This document shows, in pieces, positions 3,461 through 8,887 of a stretch of DNA of 8,887 nt (position 1 is the first letter of the stretch; each line of letters begins with the position of its first letter). The DNA lies in assembly GCA_964431545.1 (NCBI GenBank), contig CAYSLC010000215.1, positions 1 to 8,887 on the forward strand, read 5' to 3'. The notes under the pieces were generated by a model. The model was not told the origin of the DNA, did not search any database, and was given only the letters and a program-made list of their open reading frames with translations. The stretch comes from CAYSLC01 sp964431545 (lineage in GTDB: Bacteria > Desulfobacterota > Desulfobacteria > Desulfobacterales > JAABSP01). A program made the position numbers and the translations under genes.

Positions 3461-5275
3461 ATGACGCCCGAGATGATCTTGACCATGATCGTGCTTCTGT
3501 TTGTGATTTGTCTTTTTGTGTTCGAATGGGTGAGGGTCGACGTGGTGGGCATCCTGATGACGGTGCTGCTGCCGCTCATCGGCCTGGTGACGCCCCGGGA
3601 TGCGTTTACGGGGTTCAGCAGCAACGCCGTCATCTCGATCATCGCGGTGATCATCATCGGCGCGGGGCTGGACAAGACCGGCGTCATGAACCGGGTGGCC
3701 GGTCCCATCATCAAGCTGGCCGGGGCCAGTGAAAAGCGGGTGATTACGCTGATATCCGGGACCGTCGGCATCATCTCCGGGATGATGCAGAACATCGGCG
3801 CCGCGGCCCTGTTTCTGCCGGCCACCCAGCGGATCTCCAAGCGGATGGGGGTGCCCGTCTCGCGGATTCTCATGCCCATGGGGTTTTGCGCCATCATCGG
3901 CGGCACCATGACCCTGGTGGGGGCCAGTCCGACGATCCTCTTAAATGACCTGATGGTTTTGAACGGTCAGAAGCTGGAGCCGTTCGGTCTCTTCACCCAA
4001 ACGCCCATCGGTTTATGCCTGCTGGCCAGTGCGATCCTCTATTTTTTGATCCTCGGCAAGTTGATTTTGCCGTCCGGGGAAGGCGAGAAGGACAAGGGGA
4101 TCACCGCGTCCCTCATGGAAGAGTACGGGACCCTGGAGAACACGGCGGAGTTGCACGTCCCGGACGATTTCAACGGCCCCCGGACCCTGGGGGAGCTGGA
4201 TATCCAGCGCAAATACCTCGTGACGGTGGTGGCCGTCCACAACGCGGCGGAAAACGACAAGCACTTCGTTCCCCGCAGCCGGCAGACCCTGGATGCCGGC
4301 GATAGTTTCGTGGTGGTCGGCAAGGGGAGAAACATCGAAGCCTTTGCCGGGGAACATGGATTTGACATCAAGGAAGGGCTCGATCTGTTCGCCGAGAGCC
4401 TCTCCCGCACCAACGCCGGCATGGCCGAAACCGTTGTTTCGCCGCGCTCCGAGTTGATCGGCAAGACCTTGAGCGAGATGGATTTCAAAGACCTTTACGG
4501 CGTCAACCCGGTGGCCCTGGTGCGCGGCCGCAAGGTCTTCTACGCGGGGTTGACCTACATCCCGCTTCAGATGGGCGACACCCTTTTGCTCCAGGGGCCC
4601 TGGGAGCGGTTCCATATTCTCAACCACCGGCCCAAGCCCCGGGCCCTCACCTTCGCCACCCCCCTGGAAGGGGAGATCCTCCGGGCCGGCAAGGCCAAGC
4701 TGGCGGTGCTGTGGCTGGCCGTGGCCCTGATCCAGATCGTGTTCCTGAAGATCCAGCTTTCGGTGGCGCTCATGTCCGGGGCCCTGGGGATGATTATCAC
4801 GGGGGTGCTCTCAGTGGACGAGGCCTACCGGGCCGTGGACTGGATGACCGTGTTCCTCTTGGCCGGCCTGATCCCCCTGGGCATCGCCTTTGAAAAGACG
4901 GGCACGGCGGCCTTCATCGCCAAGGGGGTGCTGGGGGTCATCGGGAATCCGTCGCCCATCGTCCTGCTGGCCGTGGTGGGGATCATGACGTCCTTTTTCA
5001 CCCTGGTGATCTCCAATGTGGGCGCGGCGGTACTCCTGGTGCCGTTGTGCATGAACATGGCCGTCATGGCCGGGGGCGACCCCCGGATGGCCGCCCTGGT
5101 GGTGGGGCTGTCGGCGTCCAACACATTCATCCTCCCCACCCACCAGGTCAACGCCCTGGTGATGCGGCCGGGCGGTTATCGGACCATCGACTATATGAGG
5201 GCCGGCGGTCTGATGACGTTGATTTTTCTGACCGTTGAGCTGACGGTTCTTTATTTCTTTTATGGGATTCAATAG
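3461..5275 (+). CDS. DASS/SLC13-like membrane permease with two central TrkA-C (RCK_C) domains
   Basis: Start supported by AAAAGGAG (3445-3452). The 604 residues divide as expected for the DASS/CitT-type ion transporter group with TrkA-C inserts: N-terminal membrane half (about 1-205), hydrophilic centre (about 206-405), C-terminal membrane half (about 410-603). The centre holds two TrkA-C-like units, 'LDIQRKYLVTVVAVHN...LDAGDSFVVVG' (246-287) and 'SELIGKTLSEMDF...LQMGDTLLLQG' (330-379). The membrane halves show the family's internal symmetry: 'QNIGAAALFLP' (110-120) echoes 'SNVGAAVLLVP' (518-528), each followed by a re-entrant-type segment ('TLVGASPTILLND', 'SASNTFILPTHQVNAL'). Family members carry dicarboxylates, sulfate or other anions with sodium; the substrate cannot be read here. 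TrkA-C domains probably bind a small ligand that gates transport. Co-transcription with stress and signalling genes suggests regulated uptake, or export, of an anion. Confidence 0.88.
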   Translation: MTPEMILTMIVLLFVICLFVFEWVRVDVVGILMTVLLPLIGLVTPRDAFTGFSSNAVISIIAVIIIGAGLDKTGVMNRVAGPIIKLAGASEKRVITLISGTVGIISGMMQNIGAAALFLPATQRISKRMGVPVSRILMPMGFCAIIGGTMTLVGASPTILLNDLMVLNGQKLEPFGLFTQTPIGLCLLASAILYFLILGKLILPSGEGEKDKGITASLMEEYGTLENTAELHVPDDFNGPRTLGELDIQRKYLVTVVAVHNAAENDKHFVPRSRQTLDAGDSFVVVGKGRNIEAFAGEHGFDIKEGLDLFAESLSRTNAGMAETVVSPRSELIGKTLSEMDFKDLYGVNPVALVRGRKVFYAGLTYIPLQMGDTLLLQGPWERFHILNHRPKPRALTFATPLEGEILRAGKAKLAVLWLAVALIQIVFLKIQLSVALMSGALGMIITGVLSVDEAYRAVDWMTVFLLAGLIPLGIAFEKTGTAAFIAKGVLGVIGNPSPIVLLAVVGIMTSFFTLVISNVGAAVLLVPLCMNMAVMAGGDPRMAALVVGLSASNTFILPTHQVNALVMRPGGYRTIDYMRAGGLMTLIFLTVELTVLYFFYGIQ

Positions 5276-5289
5276 GATAAGGAGTCAAT

Positions 5290-6141
5290 ATGGCCATTAT
5301 CACCATTTCAAGGGGGTGTTACAGCCACGGCAAGGAGATCGCCGAGCGGGCGGCGGCGGCCCTGGGCTACGAGTGCGTGAGCCGGGAGATCCTCATCGAG
5401 GCGTCCCAGCACTTCGACGTGCCGGAGAAAAAGCTGCTGACCTCCATCCACGACGCCCCGTCGCTGCTGGAGCGGATCACCCGGGGCCGGGAGCGGTACC
5501 TGTCCTACATCCAGACGGCGCTGTTGGACCATGTGAAAAAGGACAACGTCGTCTACCACGGCCACGCGGGCCATCTGCTGCTCCGGGATTTTCCCCGTGT
5601 GCTGAAAGTTCGCGTCATCGCCGACATGGAGGACCGGGCGGCGATGCTTCAAAAAGAAAAGAAAATGAGCAAGGATCAGGCCATGGCCTACCTGCACAAG
5701 GACGACCGGCAGCGGGCGGAATGGACGCGATATCTTTACAAAAAAGAGGTGAGTGATCCGGATCTCTATGATATGGTCGTCAAAATCGGCGCGCTCACCA
5801 TCGACGACGCCTGCGACATCATCGTCAAGGCCGCGTCGGAGAGAGTGTATCGGCTCACGCCGGAATTGAAGCAGAGACTCGTGGATCTGTCCATCGAAAG
5901 CAACCTGCACGTCCTGCTGAGCGATGTCTGCGAGGCCAAGATCCATTCCAGGGACGGTTGCGTCCGGATCCGGTGCCGGCCCCAGCGGATCCGGAAGTTC
6001 GATCCCATCCGGCCGAGCCTGGCCAGCCATATCGACGAAACGATCCGGGACGATCTCACGCATAAAATCATTCAGATCGCCCGGTCGATTCCCGACGTGA
6101 AAGAGGTCGCGTGTGACGTGGATTCGCCATATTATCGGTGA
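5290..6141 (+). CDS. Cytidylate-kinase-like protein with C-terminal BON-like domain
   Basis: AAGGAG at 5279-5284 supports the start, 14 bases after the permease stop. Residues 1-185 resemble the cytidylate-kinase-like family (PF13189 type): the opening 'ITISRGCYSHGKEIAE' holds the P-loop (about 7-16), 'YHGHAGHLLLRDFPRVLKVRVIA' (89-111) the substrate-side strand, and 'HKDDRQRAEWTRYLY...DPDLYDMVV' (136-164) the lid and following helix. The usual glycine-rich 'GSGG' of this loop is replaced by 'YSHGK', so catalysis is uncertain. Residues 188-278 look like a BON-type alpha/beta domain: helix 'ELKQRLVDLSIES', strand 'CVRIRC', helix 'IDETIRDDLTHKIIQIARSI', strand 'VKEVACDV'. True cytidylate kinases lack this. 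It is soluble. It may sense or phosphorylate a nucleotide or related ligand for the permease or the kinase next door; this is inference. Confidence 0.78.
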   Translation: MAIITISRGCYSHGKEIAERAAAALGYECVSREILIEASQHFDVPEKKLLTSIHDAPSLLERITRGRERYLSYIQTALLDHVKKDNVVYHGHAGHLLLRDFPRVLKVRVIADMEDRAAMLQKEKKMSKDQAMAYLHKDDRQRAEWTRYLYKKEVSDPDLYDMVVKIGALTIDDACDIIVKAASERVYRLTPELKQRLVDLSIESNLHVLLSDVCEAKIHSRDGCVRIRCRPQRIRKFDPIRPSLASHIDETIRDDLTHKIIQIARSIPDVKEVACDVDSPYYR

Positions 6142-7547
6142 TCAGAGCCTGACCATCCGCCGCAAGATCCTGCTGGCGTTTCTGGTTTTCGTGGCGGTGA
6201 GCGGGACGATCTGGTGCCTGAGCTACTATAACCTGTTCATCATGAAGCAGAAGGTCCTGCTCATCGAAAAAAAGGACAACCTCTTCAATACGATCCTGGA
6301 GGCCCGCCGGTACGAGAAGAACTTTCTGCTGACCCGTGAGCAGGACCATTTAGAACTCGCCCGGGAATATGCCCGGGAAGCCGAATCCAAAATGGTCCGT
6401 ATCGTCGAAGGGTACGGCCGGTACACCGTGGCCAAGGACCTGCCCGGGCGGGTGGAGGAGATCCGGGAATACATCCGGCTGATCGACGACGTCCTGGAGG
6501 GCGCACGGGGGGCGGGATTTGAGAGGTTTCAGAACCGGATTCGACTCGTCGGAAAAGACATCACCGACGCCCTGGAGCGGATGGTCGCCCAGGAACGGCG
6601 GTATGTCACCCGCCTGTTCCAGGAGCTTCAGATCTACCTGTTCGTAGCCCTGACGGCCATTCTGATCCTGACCATGTCCATGGCGTTTTTTCTCTATCAT
6701 TACGTCAACCTGCCCCTGAAATCCATCGAGAACGCCATCGCCAAGATCACGTCGGGCGATTACAGCCTGATCCCCAAATTGACCAGCGGCGATGAGTTCG
6801 AATCCTTTGTGGAAAGCCTTAACCGGATGATCAGCGAGTTGAACCGGCGGGGCGATCAACTGGTCCAGAGCGAGAAAATGGCTTCCCTCGGCACGCTCAC
6901 CTCCGGCGTGGCCCACGAGCTGAACAACCCCCTCAACAATATCTCCACGTCGCTTCAGATCCTCATGGAGGAGATCGAAGGGGATGACGTCACCTTCAAA
7001 AGGGACCTGATCCGGGAATCGGAAGAGCAGGTGGACCGGTCCCGGGACATCGTCAAAGCGCTGCTGGAGTTTTCCCGGAAAAAATCTTTCGTCCTGAGCC
7101 GGGTCGTTTTCAAGCAGTTCATCGACGGGACCATGAAGCTGATGAAGGGGGAGATCCCCAGCCACGTCGCCGTCGACATCGACGTGCCGGAGGACATCGT
7201 CGCGCCCATGGATTTCCGGCGGATGCAGCAGGCCCTCATCAACCTGTTCATGAACGCCGTCCAGGCCATGCCGGACGGTGGGGAGATCCGCATCCGGGCT
7301 TGGGAAAGTCCGGAAGAAAACCGGTTTTATTTCACGGTGACCGACACGGGAGAAGGCATCCCCGAGGACCGTCTGTCCAAAATCTTCGACCCGTTTTACA
7401 CCACCAAGGACGTGGGCCGCGGGTCGGGTTTGGGGCTTTCGGTCACTCACGGCATCATTGATCAGCATGGCGGGCGGATCAGCGTGGAAAGCGAACCGAA
7501 TAAAGGAACCTGTTTCACCGTGGCCCTACCGCTGGGAGAGGAGCCGG

Positions 7548-7567
<20 letters not shown>
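6113..7567 (+). CDS. Membrane-bound sensor histidine kinase
   Basis: The start is GTG at 6113 with AAAGAGG at 6100-6106; it overlaps the previous gene by 29 bases, so translation is coupled. Order: TM1 (about 18-38), an all-helical periplasmic sensor (about 40-172), TM2 (about 174-196), HAMP (about 197-248), HisKA with H268 in 'SGVAHELNNPLNN', then HATPase: N-box 'LINLFMNAVQAM' (N381), G1 'DTGEGIP' (411-417), F-box 'FDPFYTTK', G2 'GRGSGLGLS' (435-443). The sensor opens with 'EARRYEKNFLLTR' (63-75), resembling the R-x2-EKDFLL signature of four-helix/HBM chemoreceptor sensors, but is only about half the length of an HBM domain. The H-box belongs to the NtrB/ZraS-like group that partners sigma-54 regulators. 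It overlaps the regulator gene by 20 bases, so that regulator is its partner; the receiver inside Lon may be a second one. Confidence 0.95.

Positions 7568-8887
<1,320 letters not shown>

Overview
The window is GC-rich, tightly packed bacterial DNA. Long C/G-ending codon runs, strong Shine-Dalgarno sites, two sigma-54 promoters, an NtrC-type regulator, paired universal-stress-type proteins and a DASS/TrkA-C permease all suggest a Desulfobacterota (deltaproteobacterial), probably sulfate-reducer-like, chromosome. No rRNA or lineage marker is present, so this placement is inference.

Layout. (1) Minus strand, 1-1228: the 5' part of a Lon-type AAA+ protease gene that runs off the left edge. It has no LonN domain and carries a complete two-component receiver domain inserted just before the Walker A P-loop. 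(2) 1229-1529: an AT-rich divergent control region with a GTTGC-N5-GCAAC dyad and, about 90 bp downstream, a near-consensus sigma-54 promoter (GG-N10-GC) firing rightward. (3) Plus strand, 1530-2861: a 58-aa acidic protein, a degenerate Usp-like protein, a long perfect hairpin, and a second Usp-like protein. All three proteins share a short 'FAEA/VGE'-type motif. (4) 2862-3332: an intergenic region with three more GTTGC/GCAAC dyads, a large REP-like palindromic cluster and a second sigma-54 promoter. (5) Plus strand, 3333 to the right edge: a 28-aa single-pass membrane peptide, a 604-aa DASS-like permease with two central TrkA-C domains, a cytidylate-kinase-like protein with a C-terminal BON-like domain, a membrane histidine kinase, and an NtrC-family response regulator cut a few codons before its end.

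How it may work together (inference): the kinase senses a periplasmic or membrane signal and phosphorylates the NtrC-type regulator. That regulator could bind the GTTGC/GCAAC dyads and switch on both sigma-54 promoters, giving a self-amplifying stress/transport regulon. The receiver buried inside Lon is strikingly similar to the regulator's own receiver, about half identical by eye with every phosphorylation residue kept. The same kinase could therefore also gate a protease, joining transcriptional and proteolytic outputs in one phosphorelay. This Lon-receiver chimera inside its own two-component locus is the most notable thing in the window.
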